From Spirosoma validum (lineage in GTDB: Bacteria > Bacteroidota > Bacteroidia > Cytophagales > Spirosomataceae), in the NCBI RefSeq assembly GCF_014699035.1, contig NZ_JACXAA010000010.1, positions 226,272 to 290,271 of the forward strand: 64,000 bases of DNA. The letters are read 5' to 3'. Made by a program: the position numbers and the translations under genes. This document shows, piece after piece, positions 16,068 through 25,377 of the stretch. A model generated the notes under the pieces. The model did no database searches and was not told where the DNA came from. It was given only the letters and a program-made list of their open reading frames with translations. Every line of letters begins with the position of its first letter. The first letter of the stretch is position 1.

Positions 16068-17246
16068 TTAAGATTTAAAGCTTCCCTTTTTATTCAGCGC
16101 ATCATAACGTAGCAACGCTTCCAGGTAATAGTAGTCAGCATAGACGATAGGCGTATTGACCTCACTTTTTTGTGGTTTGGAACCTACGCTATGTTTCAGA
16201 ATAAAATTATTGTTCTCGCCTAAAGTCGCTTTGTAGGCGGGGCTGGCTAAGCTCTCCAGCATCTTCACGGCTGACTGATAATACGTCTTAGCAGAAGGAC
16301 CACCGTAGGTACAGAGTTCGAGTAGGGCAGAGGCTGTAATGGCTCCCGCTGATGCATCGCGCTCTTCATTCGGAATATTGGGTGCATTGAAATCCCAGTA
16401 CGGAATTTTGTCGGCGGGTAAATTCGGGTGTTTCAGATAGAAATCAGCAATGTGCCGGGCCTGAGCCAGGTATTTGGGATCTTTCGTTTCGCGATACATT
16501 ACCGTATAGCCATACAATCCCCACGCCTGTCCCCTCGCCCAGGCCGAATTGTCGGCGGCACCCTGCGCCGTTTTCTTCGCAGCCACTGTACCATCTGGAT
16601 TATAGCAAATGACGTGGTAACTGCTATAATCAGGCCGATAATGGTTTTTCAACGTATTGTCGGCATGAGTCAGGCAAATGTCCCGGAATTCCTTGTTCCC
16701 CGAAGTTTTCGCGGCCCAAAACAGAAACTCCAGATTCATCATGTTGTCGATGATAACGGGATAATTGTAGGTCTGAAATTTATTCCACGACTTAATGACC
16801 CCAACTTTTGGATCAAACCGTGTCGATAGCGACTTGGCACCGGTCAGCATGATCGGTTTGTAAGCCGCATTTTTGGTCAGTCGATAGCCATTGCCGAACG
16901 GGCAATACAGCATAAAGCCGAGGTCATGTGTACCGGTATTGTATTGTTCTTTGGCTACGGCCATTGTCCATTTATGAGCCGCTTCTTTCCAGACAGGATC
17001 ATTGGTACGTTCGTATAGATACCAGAGCGAACCACCAAAGAAACCACTACACCACCAATCAGATTTTCGATCATCGGGCGTCCCGTCGGGCTTTGTAGAC
17101 TGGGGAAACTTGGTCGTGTCGGGATGACTCTTCAGCATAAGGCCATACTGCTGAGTCGCAAAGGCAAATTCTTTATTGACGTCAATAGGAGTTTGGGCGA
17201 TGGCCATATGGCCGATCAAAAGAAAAAGTAATACGTAGCGTTTCAT
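16068..17246 (-). CDS. Glycoside hydrolase family 88 (unsaturated glucuronyl/rhamnogalacturonyl hydrolase)
   Basis: A 392-residue secreted enzyme. A Sec signal (MKRYVLLFLLIGHMAIAQ) precedes an (alpha/alpha)6 barrel. GH88-type landmarks are WWCSGFFGGSLWYLYE near the start, DNMMNLEFLFWA with its conserved aspartate, and NSAWARGQAWGLYGYT. The family removes the unsaturated uronic acid left at the non-reducing end of oligosaccharides after polysaccharide lyase action. The ATG at 17246 starts the signal peptide; an upstream reading to 17384 crosses the neighbouring terminator. No lyase or SusCD pair is nearby, so the polysaccharide is unknown. Confidence 0.9.
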   Translation of the reverse strand: MKRYVLLFLLIGHMAIAQTPIDVNKEFAFATQQYGLMLKSHPDTTKFPQSTKPDGTPDDRKSDWWCSGFFGGSLWYLYERTNDPVWKEAAHKWTMAVAKEQYNTGTHDLGFMLYCPFGNGYRLTKNAAYKPIMLTGAKSLSTRFDPKVGVIKSWNKFQTYNYPVIIDNMMNLEFLFWAAKTSGNKEFRDICLTHADNTLKNHYRPDYSSYHVICYNPDGTVAAKKTAQGAADNSAWARGQAWGLYGYTVMYRETKDPKYLAQARHIADFYLKHPNLPADKIPYWDFNAPNIPNEERDASAGAITASALLELCTYGGPSAKTYYQSAVKMLESLASPAYKATLGENNNFILKHSVGSKPQKSEVNTPIVYADYYYLEALLRYDALNKKGSFKS

Positions 17247-17346
17247 GCGAATGGAGTTGTCAAAAAGCGACCATTGGTTTGTGCGATAATGGCCTGTTAG
17301 TAAACTAAGCAGAAAGCACCTAATTTTTAACCAACCGTAGTCGACT

Positions 17347-17391
17347 AAAAAACGAACAGGGGTGAATCTGTAACTCAGATTCACCCCTGTT
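17347..17391 (-). terminator. Rho-independent terminator of the RND operon
   Basis: A 16-bp perfect inverted repeat (17355-17370 and 17376-17391, 5-base loop) is followed on the minus strand by T6 (plus-strand A-run 17347-17352). It lies 23 bases after the end of the efflux pump gene. Confidence 0.92.
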
Positions 17392-17413
17392 GCGACTAGT
17401 ACTATTACTGATA

Positions 17414-20400
17414 CTATATCTGTACTTGCATCTCCTGAGGCTTTGTGGTATCGCCAGTAGGACGACCTTCCGGTTGAGGCAGCGGTCGTTTCTCCGTAGG
17501 ATTCGGTCCTGGATTTTCGGGCTGTACATCCTTCCGGCGGGTCAGGTATGTGTAAATGACCGGCACTACGTAGAGCGTCAGAACGAGAGAGAAAATCAGA
17601 CCGCCTACAATAACGATACCCAGCGGAATCCGGCTTTTTGAGGCTGAACCAAGCGCCAGAGCAAGCGGCAACGCGCCAAAAGCGGCCACAAGAGTTGTCA
17701 TCAGAATCGGTCGCAGACGTAGTGCCGCTGACTCAGCAGCCGCTTCAAATTTATTCTTGCCCGTCAGCCGCTGTTCATTCGCGAACTCCACGATCAGAAT
17801 CCCGTTTTTCGTGACCAGACCCACGAGCATGATGATACCAATCTGGCTGAAAATGTTCAGCGTCTGATTAAACATCCATAGCGAGAACACGGCTCCGGCA
17901 AGCGCCAGTGGTACCGTAATCATGATGATGAACGGGTCGATAAACGAATCGAATTGAGCCGCTAAGATTAGATAAACCAGAACCAGCGCCAGAGCGAAGG
18001 CAAATAACGTATTACCCGAACTCTCCGCGTAATCGCGCGAGGGGCCAGAAAGCGCTGTCTGGAACGTATCATCAAGCGTACGAGCGGCAATAGCCCGCAT
18101 AACCTCTACGCCATCACCAACCGTTTTGCCGGGAGCCAGACCCGCCGAGACTGTCGCCGATTTAAATCGGTTGTAGTGATATACCTGCGGTGGACTACTA
18201 ACCTCCTGAAACTTAACCAGATTGTCCAGCTGAATAAGTTGCCCTGCATTCGAGCGGACGTAGAACGATGCCAAATCCACGGGAGCGTCCCGGTCGTCGC
18301 GAGCTACCTGCCCAATTACCTGATACTGCTTTCCATTCATCAGGAAGTAAGCCAACCGACGGTTACTCAAGGCTAATTGCAGCGTCTGCGCTACGTCCTG
18401 TACCGAAACGCCTAGATTCGTTGCCTTTTCGCGTTCGATGGTAATGTTCAGTTCCGGCTTATTGAATTTTAAATCAACATCGGAGTTTTGGAACGTGGGA
18501 TCTTTCTGGACTTCATCCAGGAATTTTGGCAGTTTCTCCCGCAGCTTTTCAAAGTTCAGATTCTGAATAACGAACTGAACCGGTAGCCCTCCTCCCTGAC
18601 GACCAACCTGAATGGTCTGGTCCTGTGTGGGAAATATGCGGGCTTCGCTGAATTTTTTGAAGTTCTTGGTTAGGTAGTCGACAATCTCCTGCTGAGACCG
18701 TTTTCGGTCGGCTGGATCGGTCATGTTCACCATCACAAACGACGAATTCACGGCTCCTGCTCCCGAAAAACCAGGCGCTACAACACTAAAGGCCAGCTTG
18801 TTTTCCGGAACCGAGTCGAGTACGAACTGCAGAACCTTGTCGGTTATAGCTGATTGGGCTTCGAAGCTGGTCCCTTCAGGTGAGGTGATTGAAATTCGGG
18901 TACGGCCCCGGTCTTCGAGCGGAGCCAGCTCGGATTTAAGAAATGATCCCAACCCTAAAATCAGCAATAAACAGACGCCGATTATTGCGAACGCCCAACC
19001 TCGCTTGCGCATGAAACTATTCAATGAGTCGCGGTACGTTTCGTCCAGCCAGTTAAAAAACGGTTCGGTTTTTCGATAAAACCAGGAGCGACCGTGGTTT
19101 TTACTAGTCAGTTTTACGCTCAACACAGGCGTTAGCGTCAACGAAACGAAGGCCGAAATCAAAACGGCCCCTGCGACTACGATACCAAACTCACGGAATA
19201 ATCTTCCCACAAATCCCTGGAGGAAGATGATGGGTAAGAATACAATAGCCAGGGTAATAGATGTTGATATAACCGCGAAGAAAATTTCGTTGGAACCTTC
19301 CTTGGCTGCGGTTTCGGTATCCATCCCTTCTTCAACCTTCTTGAAGATATTCTCCGTTACGACAATACCATCGTCAACGACCAGACCCGTTGCCAGTACG
19401 ATCCCTAGCAGCGTCAGTACGTTAATACTGAAGTCGGCCAGATACATAATGAAGAATGCGCCAATAAGCGATACGGGAATGTCGATCAGTGGACGGAACG
19501 CAATAAGCCAGTCGCGGAAGAACAGGTAGATGACCAGTACCACCAGCACAAACGAGATGAGCAGGGTTTCGCCCACTTCCTCAATGGCCCGACGGATAAA
19601 GATGCTTCGGTCTGTCCCAACATAAACGATGATGTCTTCAGGTAAATCTTTTTTTAACTGATCAAACCGTTTGTAGAACTCATCAGCAATGCTCACGTAG
19701 TTAGCACCTGGCTGTGGAATCAACGCCAGAATTACACCGACGGCTCCGTTCTGCTTTGACGTTGTTTCTTCATTTTCAGCTCCGAGCAAGGCATAGCCAA
19801 CATCCTTAAAACGGATAATCTGGTTACTGGTCTGCCGCAGAATCAGGTTATTAAAGTCATCCTCAGTAGTTAACCGACCTACGGCTTTTACCGTCAGCTC
19901 AGTCGTATTGCCATAAACCTTTCCTCCCGGTAATTCAACGTTCTGCGCTGTTAAAGCAGTCTGAATATCCTGTGCTGTCAGGCGATAGGCCGACATTTTA
20001 ATCGGGTCAATCCAAAGCCGCATCGCCTGGCGTTTTAAGCCAAAAATGTTAGCCTGGCTGACGCCCGGAATGGTCTGTAGTCGTTCCTGAAGCACGTTTT
20101 CGGCATAGTCCGACAATTGCGTGGCGCTACGTGTCGTGCTCTGCACGTTCATGAAAATAATCGGGTCCGAGTTAGCGTCGGCTTTCGTCACAACGGGTGG
20201 CGCATCGATGTCTTGTGGCAGTTGTCGCTGAGCCTGCGATACCTTGTCGCGTACATCGTTGGCCGCCTGCTCCAGATTGGCGTCCAGGTTAAACTCAACC
20301 GTAATCGTGCTGGCCCCTAAGGAACTGTTCGATGAGATCGTTCGAATGCCTTCGATACTGTTAAGCGATTTTTCAATAGGCTCAGTAATTTGCGATTCAA

Positions 20401-20575
20401 TGATTTCGGGGTTCGCTCCAGTATAATTGGTACGTACCGAAATCACGGGTGGGTCAATGGCCGGGTATTCGCGAACACCGAGAAAGGTGAAGCCGATGAT
20501 ACCGAACAGTACGATAACAATCGACATCACCATCGCGAACACGGGCCGGTTCAGGCTTAATTCGGGTAGACTCAT
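17414..20575 (-). CDS. RND multidrug efflux pump, inner-membrane permease (HAE1/AcrB-like)
   Basis: A 1053-residue permease, the usual AcrB length. It begins MSLPELSLNRPVFAMVMSIV and has the twelve-helix RND layout with two large periplasmic loops. The proton-relay aspartates appear in GLVVDDGIVVTENIF around residue 405, and the second half shows PLALAGAVFSLW and GLVTKNGILIVEF typical of TM10-11. It exports toxic hydrophobic compounds using proton motive force, with the adaptor encoded just upstream. No outer-membrane TolC-like gene lies in this operon, so the channel must come from elsewhere. The C-terminus is a Pro/Gln-rich tail. Confidence 0.95.
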   Translation of the reverse strand: MSLPELSLNRPVFAMVMSIVIVLFGIIGFTFLGVREYPAIDPPVISVRTNYTGANPEIIESQITEPIEKSLNSIEGIRTISSNSSLGASTITVEFNLDANLEQAANDVRDKVSQAQRQLPQDIDAPPVVTKADANSDPIIFMNVQSTTRSATQLSDYAENVLQERLQTIPGVSQANIFGLKRQAMRLWIDPIKMSAYRLTAQDIQTALTAQNVELPGGKVYGNTTELTVKAVGRLTTEDDFNNLILRQTSNQIIRFKDVGYALLGAENEETTSKQNGAVGVILALIPQPGANYVSIADEFYKRFDQLKKDLPEDIIVYVGTDRSIFIRRAIEEVGETLLISFVLVVLVIYLFFRDWLIAFRPLIDIPVSLIGAFFIMYLADFSINVLTLLGIVLATGLVVDDGIVVTENIFKKVEEGMDTETAAKEGSNEIFFAVISTSITLAIVFLPIIFLQGFVGRLFREFGIVVAGAVLISAFVSLTLTPVLSVKLTSKNHGRSWFYRKTEPFFNWLDETYRDSLNSFMRKRGWAFAIIGVCLLLILGLGSFLKSELAPLEDRGRTRISITSPEGTSFEAQSAITDKVLQFVLDSVPENKLAFSVVAPGFSGAGAVNSSFVMVNMTDPADRKRSQQEIVDYLTKNFKKFSEARIFPTQDQTIQVGRQGGGLPVQFVIQNLNFEKLREKLPKFLDEVQKDPTFQNSDVDLKFNKPELNITIEREKATNLGVSVQDVAQTLQLALSNRRLAYFLMNGKQYQVIGQVARDDRDAPVDLASFYVRSNAGQLIQLDNLVKFQEVSSPPQVYHYNRFKSATVSAGLAPGKTVGDGVEVMRAIAARTLDDTFQTALSGPSRDYAESSGNTLFAFALALVLVYLILAAQFDSFIDPFIIMITVPLALAGAVFSLWMFNQTLNIFSQIGIIMLVGLVTKNGILIVEFANEQRLTGKNKFEAAAESAALRLRPILMTTLVAAFGALPLALALGSASKSRIPLGIVIVGGLIFSLVLTLYVVPVIYTYLTRRKDVQPENPGPNPTEKRPLPQPEGRPTGDTTKPQEMQVQI

Positions 20576-20645
20576 GATTGAGTTACAGCGTTATAGAGTT
20601 TTGGATGCGTCAGACACCTGTATAACTGTACAACTGTTTAACGTT

Positions 20646-21797
20646 TTAGTTTGCGGCTATTTTGGGACTAGTGCCCGGTATCGTAATAACCTTCCCAACC
20701 TTAACCGGTGAATCGGGCTTTAGAAACAGCAGACCGGTTGTAGCCACCGTATCACCCCGTTGCAGTCCAGACAAAATCTGAATGGTACCTGCGGTACGAA
20801 GACCGGTTTTTACATCTTTAAAAACGGCTTTGCCATTTTTTACAACGATGACCTGATTCGTACGCGTTTGCGGAATAACGGCCTGTGTCGGAACCACTAA
20901 ACTCTGCTCATTTTGAACCGTTAACGTAACGCGGGCAAACGTACCAGGTCGAAACCGTATAGACGCATTATTGACGCGCGCCCGGATGCGGAGGTTACGC
21001 GTTTGTTCTTCTACGCCCGGCTCAATGGCATAAACAACGGCCTGGCTAGGCTGCACACTTCCATCCACGGAAAACAAAATCTGACTTCCAGGATGTACGT
21101 ACTGACCGTATTTTTCAGGAATTGAAAAGTCCAGCTTTAGCGATGATACCTGCTGTAAGCGAACAATTAACGTATTGGGAGACACTAAAGCTCCGGCACT
21201 CACATTTCGTAAACCAATAATACCCGAAAAGGGTGCCCGAATTTCGGTTCGTTGAAGATTGGCTTTAACCAGATCAATATCTGCCAGCGACGATCGCAGA
21301 TTAGTCGTTACGATGTCGTATTCCTGCTGACTAATACCCCCTCGTTCCAGCAGTTGCTTGTTCCGCTCTTCCGTACGACGGGCATTGTCGGCCTGCGCCT
21401 GAAGCTTTTGCAACTGCGCCCGTAAATCGGCATCGAACAGTTTTACTAACAAATCGCCTTTTGCTACAGGCTGCCCTTCGCGAATGTTGAGCTGGATGAT
21501 ACGCGCCGAAATTTCGGGATAGATATCTACCTGCTCGTTAGGCAGTAAGGAACCGCTGGAAACAACATCTTCTTTGAGTCGCTGGGAGATAACGACAAAG
21601 CCATTTACGCTCGCTGGACCTCCTCCGCCCTGTCCGCCTTTGCCACCTGCTCCCCCCTTTCCTTCAGAACCGCCTTTACCACCTCCTCCGCCCGAACCGC
21701 CGGGTGAAGACCCTGGAGCGGGGTGTAACACTTTATTATACACAATTATCCCGCCGAGCACCAAAACGACGAGACCGATAGCAATCCATCTTTTCAC
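20646..21797 (-). CDS. RND efflux periplasmic adaptor (membrane fusion protein) with Gly-rich linker
   Basis: A 383-residue HlyD/AcrA-type adaptor. A signal-anchor (VKRWIAIGLVVLVLGGI) is followed by a ~35-residue Gly/Ser/Lys low-complexity linker, then the lipoyl-like half (QRLKEDVVSSGSLLP, ARIIQLNIREGQPV), an alpha-hairpin (about 160-215), IRAPFSGIIGL, and beta-barrel/proximal domains (FRPGTFARVTL, VVPTQAVI). It bridges the RND pump and an outer-membrane channel. GTG at 21797 is the best start: the alternative TTG at 21875 would lie upstream of the predicted promoter. The pump gene follows after 70 bases. Confidence 0.9.
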   Translation of the reverse strand: MKRWIAIGLVVLVLGGIIVYNKVLHPAPGSSPGGSGGGGGKGGSEGKGGAGGKGGQGGGGPASVNGFVVISQRLKEDVVSSGSLLPNEQVDIYPEISARIIQLNIREGQPVAKGDLLVKLFDADLRAQLQKLQAQADNARRTEERNKQLLERGGISQQEYDIVTTNLRSSLADIDLVKANLQRTEIRAPFSGIIGLRNVSAGALVSPNTLIVRLQQVSSLKLDFSIPEKYGQYVHPGSQILFSVDGSVQPSQAVVYAIEPGVEEQTRNLRIRARVNNASIRFRPGTFARVTLTVQNEQSLVVPTQAVIPQTRTNQVIVVKNGKAVFKDVKTGLRTAGTIQILSGLQRGDTVATTGLLFLKPDSPVKVGKVITIPGTSPKIAAN

Positions 21798-21863
21798 AGA
21801 GTAATTATTTGCAGGAAGAACTAGAGATTTTAACGACAGAACAGCCGCTATTGTTACAGAATG

Positions 21864-21894
21864 CAAATCTATCAACGTTAGCGACTATTTCAAG
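21864..21894 (-). promoter_or_regulatory. Bacteroidota-type promoter of the RND operon
   Basis: On the minus strand, CTTG (21894-21891) is followed after 19 bases by TAGATTTG (21871-21864), matching the TTTG / TAnnTTTG consensus of the primary sigma factor in Bacteroidota. It sits about 67 bases upstream of the GTG start at 21797. Confidence 0.5.
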
Positions 21895-22298
21895 ACGCAA
21901 ATACCCGAATATGAGCGGATTCCATAATTGTTTTTTTACCGTGTTTAGCAGGCTGTAAATGTTGCTATATCCGTAAAAATGCCTAAGCGTATAATGCCTC
22001 TTCGCTACTTTATTATCAGTTAAAGTGGAATTTGCCAAGATTCATTCTGCTCCTATCAGTTGAAACCCTTTATCGGGTAGCAGCCTTCAAAATAAAGGTG
22101 CAGGTATGAAGTACAGGAAGTACTTAAAAGAAAATCTACAGACGGCGATTTTCGGAAAGGAATTTGCCCTGTTGATTAGATTCTGACAGGGGGTGCATTC
22201 TCAAATTTCTATCATAACTACGGAAATGCTACGCTTGTTAGTCGTTCATATAGGTCTCATATGGGGTTTGTTTATATATTAGCCTAAAATAAAACGCT
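21895..22298. other. Intergenic region between divergent RND operon and Uma2 gene
   Basis: About 400 bases with no gene. It holds AT-rich leader sequence and a 7-bp inverted repeat (GAAAATC / GATTTTC near 22130-22160). I see no regulator binding site that I can name. Confidence 0.5.
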
Positions 22299-22943
22299 AT
22301 GACGCCGGTAGAGGAGACTACAAAACCGAAGAAAGCAGCCATGACGCCCGAACAACGGCGACAACGGCAACTTTTGTTGAGCCAGCTCGTCTATGAAATG
22401 GACGACAAACCAATATACTACGCGGGCTATCGCGACGTATTGAATGGTCTCAAAGAACCGGAAGCAATCATGGGCGCAAGTTATTTGCAGAGTTATTTAG
22501 TTGAGATTATTCAACGTTTTCTGTTTTCACATCCATACAACAACCAATTTCGAATTTTGGCAAGTGAGCTGGGTGTGCAGATCGATAAAAAGAAATGGCG
22601 TTCGTGTGATATTGCTCTCTACGATAAGACGCGTTTAAAGGGAATTCCCTTATGGAACAAGTACATGCCTATTGCTCCGGATTATGTCATTGAAATTGAT
22701 ACAAAGGCCGATCTAAGTAAATATCATTACCAGCACGAATATTTTGTAAAAAAAACGCGCCAGCTTCATGAGTTTGGCGTAAAGAAAGTAATCTGGATTT
22801 TCACGGAAACTATACCCGTTATTTGGGAGTCTGAGTCCGCTGATGAGATTGTAATCCGGAACGGCTGGGATCATAACGTAACGATCACCGATGGCCTGAC
22901 GTTTAATCTGGCAACACTATACGCCGATGCACAAAAAGATTAA
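22299..22943 (+). CDS. Uma2-family (DUF820) PD-(D/E)XK-fold protein
   Basis: A 214-residue protein of the Uma2/DUF820 family, which has a restriction-endonuclease-like fold. The probable active-site residues lie in WRSCDIALYDK and PDYVIEIDTKADLSKYHYQ (Asp...Glu-x-x-Lys pattern). A charged N-terminal stretch (KPKKAAMTPEQRRQRQ) precedes the fold. The family is common and abundant in Cytophagia and cyanobacteria; its role is not established. Its stop overlaps the stop of the convergent NUDIX gene by 4 bases. A second Uma2 gene occurs at 50481-51167. Confidence 0.85.
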   Translation: MTPVEETTKPKKAAMTPEQRRQRQLLLSQLVYEMDDKPIYYAGYRDVLNGLKEPEAIMGASYLQSYLVEIIQRFLFSHPYNNQFRILASELGVQIDKKKWRSCDIALYDKTRLKGIPLWNKYMPIAPDYVIEIDTKADLSKYHYQHEYFVKKTRQLHEFGVKKVIWIFTETIPVIWESESADEIVIRNGWDHNVTITDGLTFNLATLYADAQKD

Positions 22944-23572
22944 TCCGCATTCAATACCATTAATAACTCGCTGATCATCATAGCCGTAGCGCCCCAAACG
23001 CGGTAGCCCTGAATCTGATAGAACGGCGCGTCAACGAGCGTACCTCGTACTTCAATCTGGCTATCACCAACGATGGTTTCGTCCAGTAACGTCGTTAATT
23101 CGACTTCCACTACGGCTTCAACCTCTCGAGGGTCCGGGTAAAAATCCGGCCGGTAGGGAAGCATGCCGACTACGGGCTGTACATAAAAATTGCTGGGTGG
23201 AATAAATAACTCAGTCAGTAGACCCAATACTTTTACATCCGATATACGAATGCCTACTTCCTCCTGGGCTTCACGCAGGGCCGTACGGGTCAGGTTTTCG
23301 TCAATACGTTCCATTCGCCCACCCGGGAACGCCATCTGGCCCGCATGAACGCCATCATACTGAGGCCGCAGAATTAGTGGTAAATAAATGGAATGCTGAT
23401 AGGGGTAGAAACAAATCAGCACCGCGCTTCGGCGTGTCCGTTCGTTGGGTTTAATGCCAAGCCGATACCGGGCTGTCGACGCCATTTTCTGGTGAGCTAC
23501 TTCGCCCGGCAGCGGTTTTTGCAGCCGCTGGCGAAGGTCTTCCGTAAAGCTATGAAACGAGGTGTCGATCAT
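22940..23572 (-). CDS. NUDIX hydrolase, coenzyme A pyrophosphatase-like
   Basis: A 210-residue NUDIX enzyme. The NUDIX box is GGRMERIDENLTRTALREAQ plus EEVGI (pattern GX5EX7REXXEEXGU), directly preceded by HAGQMAFP, the extra signature of the CoA-pyrophosphatase (UPF0035/NudL/PCD1) branch. Such enzymes cleave CoA or acyl-CoA to phosphopantetheine and 3',5'-ADP. ATG at 23572 gives the usual N-terminus; a longer reading to 23638 adds no conserved sequence. The flavoprotein gene upstream ends 77 bases before it on the same strand. Confidence 0.9.
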   Translation of the reverse strand: MIDTSFHSFTEDLRQRLQKPLPGEVAHQKMASTARYRLGIKPNERTRRSAVLICFYPYQHSIYLPLILRPQYDGVHAGQMAFPGGRMERIDENLTRTALREAQEEVGIRISDVKVLGLLTELFIPPSNFYVQPVVGMLPYRPDFYPDPREVEAVVEVELTTLLDETIVGDSQIEVRGTLVDAPFYQIQGYRVWGATAMMISELLMVLNAD

Positions 23573-23649
23573 TGTTTGATTTGTTGTTCGCCATCTGCCA
23601 TATGTGGTTAACGTAACGCGGGTAACGGCTGGCCACAAGCAGGAAACGA

Positions 23650-25254
23650 CTACCCTTTTTTATACAACTTAACTAATTCCTCCGCGCAACGTTCACCATC
23701 CATCGCTGCCGAAACGATCCCACCGGCGTAACCTGCCCCTTCACCGCAGGGAAATAATCGGCTAACCTGAACGTGTTCACACGTAGCACGATCTCTCGGG
23801 ATACGCACTGGCGACGAAGTTCGGCTTTCTACGCCAATAAGTTGCCCCTCGTTGCTCAGATAGCCATTCATTTTCCGGCCGAAGTCGCGCAGTCCCTGCC
23901 GTAAAGGTTGAGCAATGTGATCGGGCAGAACGTCGCTCATATCAACCGAAGCTAAGCCGGGTTGGTATGAGGTTGGCAATAGCCCGCTTGACACACGACC
24001 ATCAACGAAATCGGCGATACGTTGTGCGGGGGCCGTTTGCGAATCAGTTACGTTCGAAGGATTTCCCATCTGACAAGCCCAGCGTTCGAGATCATGCTGT
24101 AACGCCAGCCCAGCTAATGGTCCTTCATCAACGTAAGGCTGCAGGTCCTCATCAGCAATGGCTACAACCAACCCCGAATTGGCAAACTGCGAATCCCGAC
24201 GCGAGGGCGACATACCGTTCACGACCAGTTCGCCCGGCGCGGTTGCCGCTGGCACAATAAACCCTCCCGGACACATACAAAACGAAAAAACGCCCCGTTC
24301 TACCCCCTTGAAACGGGTTTGCGTAACCAGGCTGTAGGAGGCTGCCGGTAAATAATCGCCCCGATCGGATCGGTGGTATTGAAACTGATCGATCAAACGC
24401 TGCTGATGCTCAATGCGAACGCCCATCGCAAATGGCTTGGCTTCGATCCGAACGTAGCGGTTATGGAGCAGATAAAAAATATCGCGGGCTGAGTGACCCG
24501 TTGCCAGAATAACCCCAATCCCGGTCAAGCTTTCGCCATTGGCTAGCACGACGCCTTTTATTTCGTTCGGGTCAGCCGGTGAACCGCTCAGGATTAAGTC
24601 GGTTACTTTGGTATCGAAACGTACCTCACCGCCCGCTTTCAGAATGCTGTTCCGCAGATCGGCTACAACGTTCGGGAGTTTGTTGGTACCGATGTGCGGG
24701 TGCGCATCCACCAGAATCTGTTCGGTAGCTCCATGTGCTACGAAGATTTCCAGGATCCGCCGGACATCGCCCCGCTTGGTCGAGCGCGTGTATAGTTTCC
24801 CATCCGAATACGTACCGGCCCCACCTTCGCCAAAGCAATAGTTCGATTCGGGATTGACAACATGATCTTTGTTAATCGCGGCCAGGTCACGACGGCGGAG
24901 ACGAACATCACTGCCTCGCTCGAGCACAATCGGTTTTATGCCTAGTTCGATCAGTCGTAGAGCGGCAAATAAACCCGCCGGGCCCGCGCCAATCACTAGG
25001 GCTTGCGGAGCCAGCGTGACATCCATTTGTGGCTTCTGATACTGGATCAGTGGGGGAGGGGTTTCGCTGGCATACACGTCGGCTTCGACCTTCACCCGGA
25101 CCTGCCGGTTGCGCGCATCGATCGACTGCCGTCGCTTACGTACTACTACGTCCTCAGTGTCGGGTAAGGCAAGACGACCCAATACCTCATCTCGAAAGGC
25201 CGTATCGTCTAAAGCCAGTTCAGGAGCAAGCGTTAGGGAAAGTTGATGAATCAT
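23650..25254 (-). CDS. FAD-dependent dehydrogenase (COG2509-type)
   Basis: A 534-residue flavoprotein. An N-terminal ~80-residue domain containing VVVRKRRQSIDARNRQVRVKV precedes the FAD-binding loop ALVIGAGPAGLFAALRLIE (about 86-104) and FGEGGAGTYSDGKLYTR, the signature of this family of uncharacterised FAD-dependent dehydrogenases. The C-terminus closes with FPCGEGAGYAGGIVSAAMDG, the second FAD motif. The substrate is not known. It is on the same strand as, and 77 bases upstream of, the NUDIX gene. Confidence 0.88.
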   Translation of the reverse strand: MIHQLSLTLAPELALDDTAFRDEVLGRLALPDTEDVVVRKRRQSIDARNRQVRVKVEADVYASETPPPLIQYQKPQMDVTLAPQALVIGAGPAGLFAALRLIELGIKPIVLERGSDVRLRRRDLAAINKDHVVNPESNYCFGEGGAGTYSDGKLYTRSTKRGDVRRILEIFVAHGATEQILVDAHPHIGTNKLPNVVADLRNSILKAGGEVRFDTKVTDLILSGSPADPNEIKGVVLANGESLTGIGVILATGHSARDIFYLLHNRYVRIEAKPFAMGVRIEHQQRLIDQFQYHRSDRGDYLPAASYSLVTQTRFKGVERGVFSFCMCPGGFIVPAATAPGELVVNGMSPSRRDSQFANSGLVVAIADEDLQPYVDEGPLAGLALQHDLERWACQMGNPSNVTDSQTAPAQRIADFVDGRVSSGLLPTSYQPGLASVDMSDVLPDHIAQPLRQGLRDFGRKMNGYLSNEGQLIGVESRTSSPVRIPRDRATCEHVQVSRLFPCGEGAGYAGGIVSAAMDGERCAEELVKLYKKG

Positions 25255-25377
25255 TGGTGTAAAAATCGACTTAGGCTGTGGTTGCAGTTAGTCGGTAATT
25301 GAAAGGCAAAATTTGGACGAAATCCGCTCTTAACGTAACAGGTCAACAAAGGTTTGGGTTCGCTAGCGACGTAGCAA

